Part shown: positions 31,291-39,441 of the stretch, piece by piece
Layout of the letters: each line of letters begins with the position of its first letter
Numbering within the stretch: position 1 is the first letter of the stretch
Source of the DNA: a virus
Reading direction: 5' to 3' (one strand)
DNA length: 64,000 bases
Virus record (IMG/VR): IMGVR_UViG_3300034159_000051
Location: 62,001-126,000 of that record
The notes under the pieces: generated by a model
Database searches by the model: none
Seen by the model: the letters and a program-made list of their open reading frames with translations, nothing else
Told to the model about the DNA's origin: nothing
Program-made: the position numbers and the translations under genes

Positions 31291-31514
31291 TCTATGAGGC
31301 TCCCCCGGTGAGGAGCGTTGCGCGCGGAGGAGGGACCGATGCTTTGGCGACAGAGCTAACGGGACCACCTAAATCGGCAACAGACGCGAAAGTGAGCCGG
31401 GAACGAGGCGTATAGCGATCATGATCCGCCTCAAAAACAAGTCTGGGCCGTCTCCTTGGATCGAGGGGGGGTAGCCGCGGGACTGCCGGGAGATAAATGC
31501 CCCGGCCTCATAGG
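31291..31514 (+). ncRNA. 224-nt structured RNA, RNase P-like core
   Basis: Ends pair as CTATGAGGC/GCCTCATAG (31292-31300, 31505-31513). Blocks occur in the order expected of bacterial RNase P RNA: GGAGGAGGGACCG (about 31326), GGCGACAGAGCTAAC (about 31354), GGCAACAGACGCGAAAGTGA with GCCGGGAACGAGGC (about 31377-31410), ACAAGTCTGG (about 31437), and AGATAAATG with CCCCGGCCTCATAGG near the 3' end. It is shorter than normal (about 350-400 nt) and the P4 match is weak, so identity is tentative. Confidence 0.5.
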
Positions 31515-31517
31515 TGA

Positions 31518-31550
31518 AAGCTCCGGTGTCACAGCCGGAGCTTTTTCTTT
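31518..31550 (+). terminator. Strong rho-independent terminator
   Basis: AGCTCCGG/CCGGAGCT stem with an eight-base loop, then TTTTTCTTT. It ends the tRNA-fMet/structured RNA transcript. Confidence 0.93.
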
Positions 31551-31581
31551 ATGACCAACCCGAACCGCAAGGAATCCGGCA

Positions 31582-31842
31582 ATGACGATGGCAGACAGAT
31601 CTTGCGAGATCGCCCTGGGCAAATGGATGGAGTTCGGCGGCATTCGCCCGTATTACCGGCCTGATGGCATCCCGACGCGCATTGACAGCAAGTGGCATAC
31701 CCCGGCGGAGGCCGCAATCATCGCTGCAATGGTGGCGGTCGAGCGTCACCCCGGCGGAAGCCCGGCGCTCACGGAAGCGGTGACTTTACTCGCCAGGGCT
31801 CGCGACCGCGTCGCCGATCACGTTGAGGGGAAAACGGAGTAA
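31582..31842 (+). CDS. Hypothetical protein, 84-86 aa
   Basis: MTMADRSCEIALGKWMEFGG; AAGGAATCCGGCA upstream. Begins just after the terminator. Contains PAEAAIIAAMVAVERHPGG. Start may be the second ATG (31588). Not recognised. Confidence 0.55.
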   Translation: MTMADRSCEIALGKWMEFGGIRPYYRPDGIPTRIDSKWHTPAEAAIIAAMVAVERHPGGSPALTEAVTLLARARDRVADHVEGKTE

Positions 31843-32276
31843 GTTCCCCGGCGAGCCGAAAGCAGCTTAAAGAATTCCCGGCGTTGTTTGCCCCACCCTC
31901 GGCGCCGGGCTGTGTGCGTCCCCGTAAGATGGACCGCAGCGGGATCTATCCCCCGAAAACAACCCGCTGCGGCCAGTTCGTTTTGTGGTCCGACCACAAA
32001 ACGAAAAACCAGAATCGAATGGCTCGTGATGCCAGATTATTCTGGTTCTCATGGATCTCGAATCTGGTTCGGAGGTGTGGTTCTGACTATGGTTCGAATG
32101 CGGTCTCGGGTGCAGCTTAAAGCCATCGAATAATCTGGCGCCGGAGCCGTAAAAACGAACCTCAAAAACGAGTGTCTCACCGGCTGTCTCAAGGGTGTCT
32201 CACGGCCCCCATGAGACACGAAAAATGGGCCGATGAGACAGGAGGAGGAGAGACCTGTAGCCCTCCTCCTGCGATT
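31843..32276. other. Dyad- and iteron-rich non-coding region
   Basis: No gene seen. Contains CCGCAGCGGG-N19-CCCGCTGCGG (31934-31972), a 25-bp palindrome CGTTTTGTGGTC-C-GACCACAAAACG (31979-32003), several CCAGAATCGAAT/AATCTGG dyads (about 32010-32140) and five 8-mers TGTCTCA or its complement at 32172, 32184, 32195, 32212 and 32234. Such density suggests an origin, partition or transfer site next to an FtsK-type gene. GACCACAAAA also recurs inside the FtsK gene at 32328 and 32498. Confidence 0.6.
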
Positions 32277-34148
32277 TTAGCCCGGAAGCTGCCAGAGTGT
32301 CTCGCCCCCGTTCATTTGCGGCGTTGCGACCACAAAACGGGCGCGCCGGAGTCTGTACAGCGTCGCCCGGCAAACGCCAGATTCCGCGAGTAGCCGGCCA
32401 GTTGGCAGCGGTCCACATTTTAAGGCGCGCTCGACCTGCTCTTCGGCGGTCTCGGCCTTTTGTGGATTCAGGTCCGCGCGCGCCTCAAGCGCGAGCTGTT
32501 TTTGTGGTCGGTCCCGTAGCAGCGCCGCGCCTCCGCCGACGACATGGTTGGCCGGTCCGGGCTGGCCGCGAGCGCGCTGGATCGCATCCCGGATGTCGCG
32601 CGCGGTCACATTCGGCCCCTGGATGCGCTGGAGCTTGCGGCCCTCGACCATCAGGAGCATATCGCCTTGGCCGAGGAGCTGCTCGGCTCCCGCCTCGCCG
32701 ATGATCGTGCGGCTGTCGATCGCCGACGTCACCTGAAAGCTGATCCGGCTCGGGAAACAATTCTTAATCGTGCCCGTCACCACATCCACACTCGGGCGCT
32801 GCATCGCCATGATAATATGGACGCCGGCCGCGCGGCCCATTTGGGCGATCTGCTGGATAATGCCCATAAGCTCCGGCCCGGCCGTCTCGACAAGTTGGGC
32901 CATCTCGTCGATAACGACCGCGAGGTAGGGCATGGGCTCGCCGTAGCGACCTTCATTGTATTCGGAGATTTTGCGGACGTCGTACCGCTCCATGATCTCA
33001 TATCGGGTTAACATTTCTTGGCGCACGCGCTCAAGAGCCGGGACGGCCATCTCCGGGTCGGTGACGACCGGCAATGCAAGATGCGGGATGCCGTTGTAGC
33101 GCGTCAGCTCCAGCCGCTTTGGGTCGATCATCACGAACCCGATCTCGGCGGGCGTCAATGTCGCCAGGATGGACAGGATCATCGCCTGCAGGCCGACCGA
33201 TTTCCCGGATCCGGTAGTTCCGGCGATCATCAGGTGCGGCATGGTTTGCAAATCCGCGACCACAAGCGATCCGTTGATTGCCTTTCCGAGGGCGAGCGGG
33301 ATTTCCGCATCGGTGGTTCGGAAGGCGGCCGAGGCGACCACATTCGAGAACTTAACCTCTTCGCGCGTTTCGTTCGGAAGCTCGATCGCGATCGAGCTGG
33401 AGCCGGTCGACGTATTGACGCGCACGCCATCGACGCCCAGCCTGGACGCAAGGTCGCTGGCCATGCCGACGACGCGGCTCGCGCGGATATGGGACGCCGC
33501 CTCGACCTCGTAAACCGTGACGGACGGTCCAACCTTCGAACCGACGAGCCGGGCCTCTATCCCGAACCCGCGCAGGGATTCGATCACGGCGCGGCCTTTC
33601 GGGTCCATTTTTGCGGCGGCCGTTCTCTTCTTCGCGGCGTCGGGCGATGCGAATTGCGGCGGCCGGCTCACGGATGCAGGCTCAAACCGCTTGAGCGCGA
33701 CGACCTCGCGATGTCGGATTGATCCCGGCAATGGGAATAGAAACTCGGTATCATGCCCGCCGATGGCGCTGATCGCCGATCCGGCAAGCGCTTGCGCGCG
33801 CCGCGCATCAAGCTGATGGATCAGGCGCCACAGGAACGTGAGGTAAGGGCCGGCCTGGACCGCAGCCATCGCGCGCGCCGGAAATGGGCGAACATTCTCG
33901 ACGTGCGTCTCGACGGCGATATGGCTCGTGTACTGCAGATCGCGCACCAGGACGCAGACGCCGGATGGATGCCGGATATTGGCGGCCAGCCATTGTTTTG
34001 TCTCTAGCGCGCCCGGCGCAAGCCGGATCGGCTTTTTCCCGACGACGATCGTCCAGAACTGTGCGCTCCCCTTCGGCGCGAATTTCAAAAGGAAATCGAA
34101 GGCCGCTTTCGCGGCTCTCTGATCTTCATCAGAGGCTATCTTCCCCAT
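32277..34148 (-). CDS. FtsK/SpoIIIE-type DNA translocase
   Basis: 623 aa. N-terminal alpha domain, then Walker A GTTGSGKSVGLQ (about 300), MIDPKRLELTRYNGIPHLAL, Walker B LAVVIDEMAQLV and QIAQMGRAAGVHIIMAMQRP as in FtsK. The C-terminus ends in a winged-helix gamma-like domain (LLAESGVCRATLYRLRRARF). It would pump double-stranded DNA. No N-terminal membrane helices; the adjacent 34129-35313 membrane protein may supply the anchor (20-bp overlap). Confidence 0.9.
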   Translation of the reverse strand: MGKIASDEDQRAAKAAFDFLLKFAPKGSAQFWTIVVGKKPIRLAPGALETKQWLAANIRHPSGVCVLVRDLQYTSHIAVETHVENVRPFPARAMAAVQAGPYLTFLWRLIHQLDARRAQALAGSAISAIGGHDTEFLFPLPGSIRHREVVALKRFEPASVSRPPQFASPDAAKKRTAAAKMDPKGRAVIESLRGFGIEARLVGSKVGPSVTVYEVEAASHIRASRVVGMASDLASRLGVDGVRVNTSTGSSSIAIELPNETREEVKFSNVVASAAFRTTDAEIPLALGKAINGSLVVADLQTMPHLMIAGTTGSGKSVGLQAMILSILATLTPAEIGFVMIDPKRLELTRYNGIPHLALPVVTDPEMAVPALERVRQEMLTRYEIMERYDVRKISEYNEGRYGEPMPYLAVVIDEMAQLVETAGPELMGIIQQIAQMGRAAGVHIIMAMQRPSVDVVTGTIKNCFPSRISFQVTSAIDSRTIIGEAGAEQLLGQGDMLLMVEGRKLQRIQGPNVTARDIRDAIQRARGQPGPANHVVGGGAALLRDRPQKQLALEARADLNPQKAETAEEQVERALKCGPLPTGRLLAESGVCRATLYRLRRARFVVATPQMNGGETLWQLPG

Positions 34149-35313
34149 CTTGCGAATTCCAAAGCACTAGGCCATCATATGTGGTGCCACCCTGTGTGCC
34201 GCGGTGTACTTTGTGCTTCCCATAGCGCGCGCTAAATTCTCTCTGGAATTCAGGTTGGCTAAGGGGAGGTTTTTGCCCCGGATATCCAATATCTGTAGAC
34301 CAATCGACGAAGGATTGCCAGATCGCGGGCGGTTTGAGCATCGTCGCCGTCTCGTCCAGGCCGACGCAATCTGCGCTCCACATGCCAAAATAATTGGGAG
34401 CAGCGGTCGGAGCCGGGTCCAGAATATCGACAATGGGCTCAGCTATGGTCGCAGGTGTCGGGGCGGGTGGCGTCGAAAGCAAGATCATCTTCCCGATGAC
34501 GCCGCCGGCGACGGCGAATCCGAGCAGGCCGAACAGCAGGGCGGCGGCCGGACCCCAGACCGCAATAAACCAGCGCGCGGCGGTTATCGCCTCTCCCGAC
34601 AACATCGCCTCGATCCCCGCGGCTCCGGTCGCAGCAAGAGCATCCAGGCGTCGGCGCTCGGCTAATTCGGCGCGGGTGCGTCTCCAATCATCGCAAAAGG
34701 CCCTCTGGAAGTCGGCTTCGAATGCATCGCGCGAAAAGTTGCGGCATTCCCCGGTGCGCTCTACGAGGCCATCCATCGTCATTTGATATTCGACTCCGGT
34801 CCTCGGGTTTTTGAAAAAGAAACGTTTCACGGGAAACGATTCGATTTCCAATAGGATCGCGCTCTCTTTTCTCGGTTCGAAATCGATAAGAGGGCGGTCC
34901 TTTTTCGGCTCGGCCTTGGGCGCGCTATGCATTGCGTAATAGGCGTGTGCGCCGGCCGAAAAAACAGCGATCGGCAGGCAGACAAGAACAAGGAGGACGA
35001 GCGCTGCGTAGGCGATCGGCCGGTCATCCTCGGCCCACATCAAACCCGCGATGATCGGGAGCGCGCCAAGGGCCGCGGTCAACGCGACGACAAGAAGACC
35101 GATCCCTATTTTCCAGGGCAATGTCGTCGCCAGCGCAGTCGATACGGTGGCGCTCATAAAGGCCACATAGGTCAAGGCGATGGCGGCCGGGATCGCCACC
35201 GTCCAGACAAAAAACCAGATATGCGCGTTACTGGTTTTGCGCTGCTCGACGCTTGGCGCGCCCGCCTCTCCGAAGACCACGGTTTTTGATGTTGGCAGGT
35301 CGGCGAGGGTCAT
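34129..35313 (-). CDS. Polytopic membrane protein, 394 aa
   Basis: MTLADLPTSKTVVFGEAGAP, then hydrophobic segments at about 28-50, 65-90, 98-118 and 232-258. Between them a soluble part with FPVKRFFFKNPRTGVEYQMT. Overlaps the FtsK gene by 20 bp and the next gene by 4 bp. Likely the membrane partner of the translocase. No family recognised. Confidence 0.8.
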   Translation of the reverse strand: MTLADLPTSKTVVFGEAGAPSVEQRKTSNAHIWFFVWTVAIPAAIALTYVAFMSATVSTALATTLPWKIGIGLLVVALTAALGALPIIAGLMWAEDDRPIAYAALVLLVLVCLPIAVFSAGAHAYYAMHSAPKAEPKKDRPLIDFEPRKESAILLEIESFPVKRFFFKNPRTGVEYQMTMDGLVERTGECRNFSRDAFEADFQRAFCDDWRRTRAELAERRRLDALAATGAAGIEAMLSGEAITAARWFIAVWGPAAALLFGLLGFAVAGGVIGKMILLSTPPAPTPATIAEPIVDILDPAPTAAPNYFGMWSADCVGLDETATMLKPPAIWQSFVDWSTDIGYPGQKPPLSQPEFQREFSARYGKHKVHRGTQGGTTYDGLVLWNSQDGEDSL

Positions 35314-36008
35314 GGTCCTGGCCTATTTGACGGCGGCGGAAGGCGGCGCGTCTGCTGCCGCGGCGGGAGCTGCGCCTGCTGCGCCTGCTGCGGCGGAGAG
35401 AGCCGGACGCTGTGGATCTGCTCCTGATGGGAGACATACGGCGAGTCTTGCCGGTGGCTTCCGGCTTCGATCTGATTGCGATACGCATCGAGCGAGTCTC
35501 GATACGCCCAGGCCTGAAGCCATGAGCCATAGACGCAGAAGGCGAAAAACAGGACAACCACGCCAAAAAAGCAGATGATCGCCAAATTCGCTGTTACGCC
35601 CCAGATGACGCAGGCCGCGATTGCAAGGACTACGACCGCCGCAACGGACGACAAAACCAGCCATCTCACAACAGAGACAAAGTTTTCTTTCGGCGCCGAC
35701 CTCACAGCCATTGCGGCCACATAGGCGACCGCCAAGACGCAAAGGGCAGCCGCCATCCACGGCGCGTAGGCGGCCAGGGCCTTCGAAAGCGCGCTAAAAT
35801 CATAGGTCGTCGTTGTGTGGTAATGCGACACGACCGGAGCCGCGGCCGGCGCGCCGTGACCATGCATAAGCGCAGCCACGGCGCAGATCATGAAGAATAC
35901 GCCAACGCCAACGATAAAAGCCAAAGCCGCCATTGGAACCGCCATGCAAAGAGCCAAAAGGGGAAGAAACGCGAAGCCGGCCGCCTCGATCGGGCTAATC
36001 GTCCACAT
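35310..36008 (-). CDS. Membrane protein with Pro/Gln-rich tail, 232 aa
   Basis: Start MWTISPIEAAGFAFLPLLAL at 36008 (TCAGGAT upstream); the frame is open further but unsupported. Four to five hydrophobic helices (about 8-50, 78-102, 115-160), then a Gln/Pro/Arg tail. Part of the membrane block upstream of FtsK. Confidence 0.75.
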   Translation of the reverse strand: MWTISPIEAAGFAFLPLLALCMAVPMAALAFIVGVGVFFMICAVAALMHGHGAPAAAPVVSHYHTTTTYDFSALSKALAAYAPWMAAALCVLAVAYVAAMAVRSAPKENFVSVVRWLVLSSVAAVVVLAIAACVIWGVTANLAIICFFGVVVLFFAFCVYGSWLQAWAYRDSLDAYRNQIEAGSHRQDSPYVSHQEQIHSVRLSPPQQAQQAQLPPRQQTRRLPPPSNRPGP

Positions 36009-36321
36009 AGCGCAATCCTGACGCCGTATATTCAAGGTGAGAATGGTAAAGCCCGTCTGCTTTACGTTCCGGCGCTGGCGCGATCCGGCTCTCCGGTGGA
36101 CGCCCTCGCTCAATCTGGAGCTGCCACTCCCTTCGATCGAACGGACGGGCGGAAGGCGCGGGCGTCTCGTCACGGGCCTCTGAAACGGGCCTTCTCTCGA
36201 TCTCTTTGGCCGCCGGATCGCTCCGCGGAAAAACCGAATCCGAACTCAAGCCGACGTAGAACAGAAAGGTCATCACAGGGATCATCAAAACCCCAGCAAT
36301 AAAGTATATGATTGTTTTCAT
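35995..36321 (-). CDS. Bitopic membrane protein, 108 aa
   Basis: MKTIIYFIAGVLMIPVMTFL forms an N-terminal membrane helix; remaining residues are soluble and Arg/Pro/Glu rich. AGAGGAG upstream. Coupled to neighbours by short overlaps. Confidence 0.75.
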   Translation of the reverse strand: MKTIIYFIAGVLMIPVMTFLFYVGLSSDSVFPRSDPAAKEIERRPVSEARDETPAPSARPFDRREWQLQIERGRPPESRIAPAPERKADGLYHSHLEYTASGLRYVDD

Positions 36322-37235
36322 AACCGCTGTTTACTCCTCTTTTTACGCTTCGATTTTTGTTTGCGTTTCGGCGCTTCATCCGCCGTCGCATCCGGCTGTG
36401 CGGTCCCCGCGATTGTGGCGGGCGTTGGCGCGGTCTCTTGAACCGAGACAGATGGGCCTCTGGCGACCTCGACAGGAGGCCGCGGCCTCGCGATCGCAGG
36501 GCTGAAGGCAGGCTCTGCGCGACGCAATTCGCCGGCCTGCCGAGCGACCACCCCAGGCAGGAATAAGATAGCGATCGTTCCAAGCGCGGTGGCCACAGCG
36601 CCAAGCGCCAATCCCCTGAGCAGGATCGGAATTCTGGAAACGCGATCGGCCGCCGCCGCGCGAGCTTCACGGGCCTTCGTCGGAGCGGCTCTTACTTGCT
36701 CCTGCAGCCGGGCGGCGCGCGGACGAACGACGCCGGCGATCCAATCCCAAAGCCAAAGCGCGCCCCAGATGACGAATGGGAGCGCGGCGCCGCCAAGCGC
36801 GATCACAGATGCGACGCCGACCGCTGCTTCCGGCGTCATCGTCTCGGGCGTCATGGCTCCCGCCACCAAGCCAGATGTGACGGCCAGCGCTATGCTCGCA
36901 AAAACCAGCTTATGGGCCGAAATTTCATCGAAGATATCAAATAGCGCATCGAGGCAGCGCATGGCGCCTTTTGCAAAAGCCGTCCCGGCCATTATGCCGG
37001 CAAAAGCCTTCGCGTGGATATCGGGCACAGGAAAGATGAAGGCCACGGCGATCATCACAAAAAGAATCGCAAAGGCGAACGCCAGCCCTATAGAGGAGAG
37101 GATGGCCTCTTCGAGCGTTGTCGGGGTTCTTCTCCCCTCGTTGAGTCGATCCCGTGCATCAGGCAGTGCTCCCTCAACAGCATCGCGATGAGGCTCGAAA
37201 GAGTCCGGCCCTCTTTTCTCGCGACGCCTTGCCAA
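36318..37235 (-). CDS. Membrane protein with Lys-rich tail, up to 305 aa
   Basis: Hydrophobic helices at about 48-70, 108-128, 140-165 and 205-230; Pro-rich region, then KQKSKRKKRSKQRL. The TTG at 37235 gives a 148-bp overlap with the RHH gene, so the true start is probably a rare codon nearer 37100 (EEAILSSIGLAFAF begins the first helix). Member of the FtsK-associated membrane block. Confidence 0.7.
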   Translation of the reverse strand: MARRREKRGPDSFEPHRDAVEGALPDARDRLNEGRRTPTTLEEAILSSIGLAFAFAILFVMIAVAFIFPVPDIHAKAFAGIMAGTAFAKGAMRCLDALFDIFDEISAHKLVFASIALAVTSGLVAGAMTPETMTPEAAVGVASVIALGGAALPFVIWGALWLWDWIAGVVRPRAARLQEQVRAAPTKAREARAAAADRVSRIPILLRGLALGAVATALGTIAILFLPGVVARQAGELRRAEPAFSPAIARPRPPVEVARGPSVSVQETAPTPATIAGTAQPDATADEAPKRKQKSKRKKRSKQRL

Positions 37236-37288
37236 ATCTCTCGCTCCCTTTCAGTCGTGTAGGCAGAAACTTGCTTTAGACGCTCCAT
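37088..37288 (-). CDS. Ribbon-helix-helix-like regulator, 66 aa
   Basis: Start MERLKQVSAYTTEREREIWQ at 37288 with GAGGGG upstream. The strand-helix-helix pattern (VSAYTTEREREIWQGVARKE, SLSSLIAMLL-like) fits Arc/MetJ-type small repressors. Its own promoter holds two TTGTACTA half-sites, matching the ssb operator, so it may autoregulate and also control ssb. Confidence 0.72.
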   Translation of the reverse strand: MERLKQVSAYTTEREREIWQGVARKEGRTLSSLIAMLLREHCLMHGIDSTRGEEPRQRSKRPSSPL

Positions 37289-37320
37289 AGACCCCTCAAG
37301 CGGTTGCCATCCGCACCGTT

Positions 37321-37353
37321 TTGTACTATATTGTACTAGCACGCCGCCGTCAA
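37321..37353 (-). promoter_or_regulatory. RHH-gene promoter with repeated TTGTACTA operator
   Basis: Minus-strand TTGACG (37353-37348), 17-bp spacer, TATAGT (37330-37325). Plus-strand TTGTACTA occurs at 37321-37328 and 37331-37338 and continues as GCAC, resembling the ssb operator. Confidence 0.65.
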
Positions 37354-37524
37354 ATAGAGGCGACGACGTGATTGGATGAAACCTGAGTAATTCGCACACA
37401 AAGGATACGACTCACACCACACCACGACAGCTATTTGAATACGCCTATACATAGACGGTTACAAAAAGTAGGCCCCACGGCTCCCCGGCTTGTGGGGCCG
37501 GTTTATGTGAAAATGAGGTAAAGC

Positions 37525-37722
37525 GTGAGCACTGACGAAAAAGCCAAAACCTACACCCACACCGAAAAGCAGGCCGCCATCGCAACGGCAAAAGCGGAAG
37601 TCGCCGCCGCTGAGGCCGCTCTTGCGGCAGCAAAAGACAAGCTCGCCAAGGCAGAAGACCTCGGGGTCGGTCCGATGGGGAGATGGTTCAAAGATGCCGA
37701 TAGAAGGATGGGCCTGCGGTGA
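37525..37722 (+). CDS. Alanine-rich coiled-coil protein, 65 aa, GTG start
   Basis: GTG 37525 after GAGGTAAAGC. MSTDEKAKTYTHTEKQAAIA then heptad-like AAAEAALAAAKDKLAKAEDL. Isolated rightward gene between a hairpin (37470-37498) and a terminator. Small helical protein of unknown role. Confidence 0.7.
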   Translation: MSTDEKAKTYTHTEKQAAIATAKAEVAAAEAALAAAKDKLAKAEDLGVGPMGRWFKDADRRMGLR

Positions 37723-37727
37723 AACTG

Positions 37728-37757
37728 AAAAAGCCCGGCGACGAACCGGGCTTTTTG
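37728..37757 (+). terminator. Rho-independent terminator
   Basis: AAAAAGCCCGG-N7-CCGGGCTTTTT straight after the coiled-coil gene. Confidence 0.9.
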
Positions 37758-37818
37758 TTTGGAACAAATCTAAATCTAATTCGTTTTGTATTCGTTACCG
37801 TTCGGAGGTATTGCGTAA

Positions 37819-37861
37819 AGCGCCGTCCATCCTCGCATATGGACGGCGCTCCGAGTTTTTT
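37819..37861. terminator. 12-bp perfect stem hairpin with T tract
   Basis: AGCGCCGTCCAT/ATGGACGGCGCT with an eight-base loop, then CCGAGTTTTTT. Terminator-like; may mark the end of a short transcript from about 37780. The region 37758-37908 has no gene. Confidence 0.6.
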
Positions 37862-37908
37862 CCTTTAAGGAAACAACTGGGCATCTTCGATGCATTGTAT
37901 GGCCATTT

Positions 37909-38283
37909 TTAGCTCCAAGCGATAAGAGTTGCGCCGAGAGTCTTGCCTTCCTCGGCCATTTTAACTAAAGTGAGAAGTTTTTCCTCGATATAGCCTTCCC
38001 GGCGTCCGCAGTCATAGAAAGTCGCCTTCCCCGGCTCCTTCATGATGATCGTTTCGAGGTCTGGCGAACGCTTCCCGATGCCGGCGCGGAGCCGGTTCCG
38101 GCAGCGATTTATGAACCGATCGATTGAAAGCTCACCGCCGACGTAGTCTTCGCGTGGAAGCCCCATAGCTTCGAGCAGGTCGCAAGCATTAGAGTTGGCG
38201 ACGTTGATATCGAGGTGCTGAAGTTCAGCGCGCCGCAAGCGAGGCGGCTGATCTCCTCTTGCCGGAAAGAATGAGACGCTCAT
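37909..38283 (-). CDS. Hypothetical protein, 124 aa
   Basis: MSVSFFPARGDQPPRLRRAE after AAAAAGGGATCAGAATC. Contains ANSNACDLLEAMGLPREDYV and RFINRCRNRL, typical of small conserved phage proteins. Function unknown. Confidence 0.75.
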   Translation of the reverse strand: MSVSFFPARGDQPPRLRRAELQHLDINVANSNACDLLEAMGLPREDYVGGELSIDRFINRCRNRLRAGIGKRSPDLETIIMKEPGKATFYDCGRREGYIEEKLLTLVKMAEEGKTLGATLIAWS

Positions 38284-38298
38284 GATTCTGATCCCTTT

Positions 38299-38550
38299 TT
38301 AATCCAAGAAGCCCCATTGCTTCAGAAGATCTGGCGTGATCTCCGGTGGCATCCGGCTATATTCTGAAATGACAGCGCCGCTTTCTGCGGCGAACCGGAC
38401 CTGCGTGTCGTAATGAAAGCCGTCATCCCTCTTGATGCCCCAACCCGCCCTCGATGCGACGGAGACGTCCTGCTTTCCTTTTCTGAAAACAAACGGCGAC
38501 GGCCCTTTTGAGATGTGCCAGACGCCGCAGTGTTTCGTATCGATGTACAT
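38299..38550 (-). CDS. Hypothetical protein, 83 aa
   Basis: MYIDTKHCGVWHISKGPSPF after AAAGGGATCAGAA. Beta-rich, with PPEITPDLLKQWGFLD at the end. Unknown. Confidence 0.75.
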   Translation of the reverse strand: MYIDTKHCGVWHISKGPSPFVFRKGKQDVSVASRAGWGIKRDDGFHYDTQVRFAAESGAVISEYSRMPPEITPDLLKQWGFLD

Positions 38551-38568
38551 TTCTGATCCCTTTCTTGT

Positions 38569-38712
38569 TTAAAAGTCGATCTTCACGGATGCCCCAAAGA
38601 CCAACGCCGCAAGCACAAGCCACGGCGCCGACAACGCAATGGAAAATATGAGGAGCCACTTGACGGAGCCATGCACAGGCTTCCCGTTATCCGTGATTTC
38701 AAAGCGCATCAT
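38569..38712 (-). CDS. Small membrane protein, 47 aa
   Basis: ATG 38712 (or 38709) encodes MMRFEITDNGKPVHGSVKWL followed by a long hydrophobic stretch (IFSIALSAPWLVLAALVFGA) and KIDF. One membrane helix. Lies exactly between the DUF6011-type gene and 38550. Holin-like in shape but function unproven. Confidence 0.65.
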   Translation of the reverse strand: MMRFEITDNGKPVHGSVKWLLIFSIALSAPWLVLAALVFGASVKIDF

Positions 38713-38742
38713 TCTAGTCTTTCGGCTTGCAGGGGAGGGGGG

Positions 38743-39369
38743 CTATTCGCCCCATGGAAGTCCAAATTTGTCGGCGCAGATCGGGCCGTACCCGACCTCG
38801 GTGGAGCGCTCGTCTTTGAGCGGGCGATTGCAGAAGCAGCAGCAACCCGTCAGCTTTCCGTGCTCGGCCGCTACTTCAGCGGGGCGTTCGGCGAATGCGC
38901 GAAGCTGAGCCAGAAGAGCAGCTGGGCTTGTTGCGCGGGGCGACTTCTCAAAAGCGCCGCTTTGCAGAATGCGGCCAAACCAGAGCGGGCGGCCATAACC
39001 GTCGACCTGATCCTTAGCGACGACATTCAGGCTTCCCGGAACCTTTGCGGTTTCGCCGGCGACATTGATCTTGATCGAGCCGATACCGTCCACGCCAAGG
39101 ACGATCGTTGGGCGCTTAAGACCCGATTTAGAGGCGTTTTCGAAAAGGGCGAGGATACCGCTCAGATCGCCCAAGGCTTCCGTCTCGCGGGGCTTCTCGC
39201 CTTGGGCGGCCTTCTCAGCGAGACGGGTCACATGGGGCCACTGCTTCTCGGAGAGCGTTCCGCGGCGCTCGAACTGGTTGAGGAGGCTTTCGGCAAAGCT
39301 GCGGTCGCCGGTGGCAAGTTGCGGAAGGACTGCGCGAAGGTTCTGAATAGGGTTAACTTGCGCTTGCAT
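38743..39369 (-). CDS. DUF6011-type protein with C-terminal zinc knuckle
   Basis: 208 aa from MQAQVNPIQNLRAVLPQLAT at 39369 (GGAACGGAGACACCAA upstream, leader box further up). The C-terminal GCCCFCNRPLKDERSTEVGY-GPICADKFGLPWG matches the DUF6011 zinc-binding motif common in phages. N-terminal part helical; middle IKINVAGETAKVPGSLNV. Confidence 0.82.
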   Translation of the reverse strand: MQAQVNPIQNLRAVLPQLATGDRSFAESLLNQFERRGTLSEKQWPHVTRLAEKAAQGEKPRETEALGDLSGILALFENASKSGLKRPTIVLGVDGIGSIKINVAGETAKVPGSLNVVAKDQVDGYGRPLWFGRILQSGAFEKSPRATSPAALLAQLRAFAERPAEVAAEHGKLTGCCCFCNRPLKDERSTEVGYGPICADKFGLPWGE

Positions 39370-39441
39370 TTGGTGTCTCCGTTCCTGATCCCTTGACATT
39401 ATTTCTAACCAATTTCACGAAAGACGGCAAGCAAAAAATGG

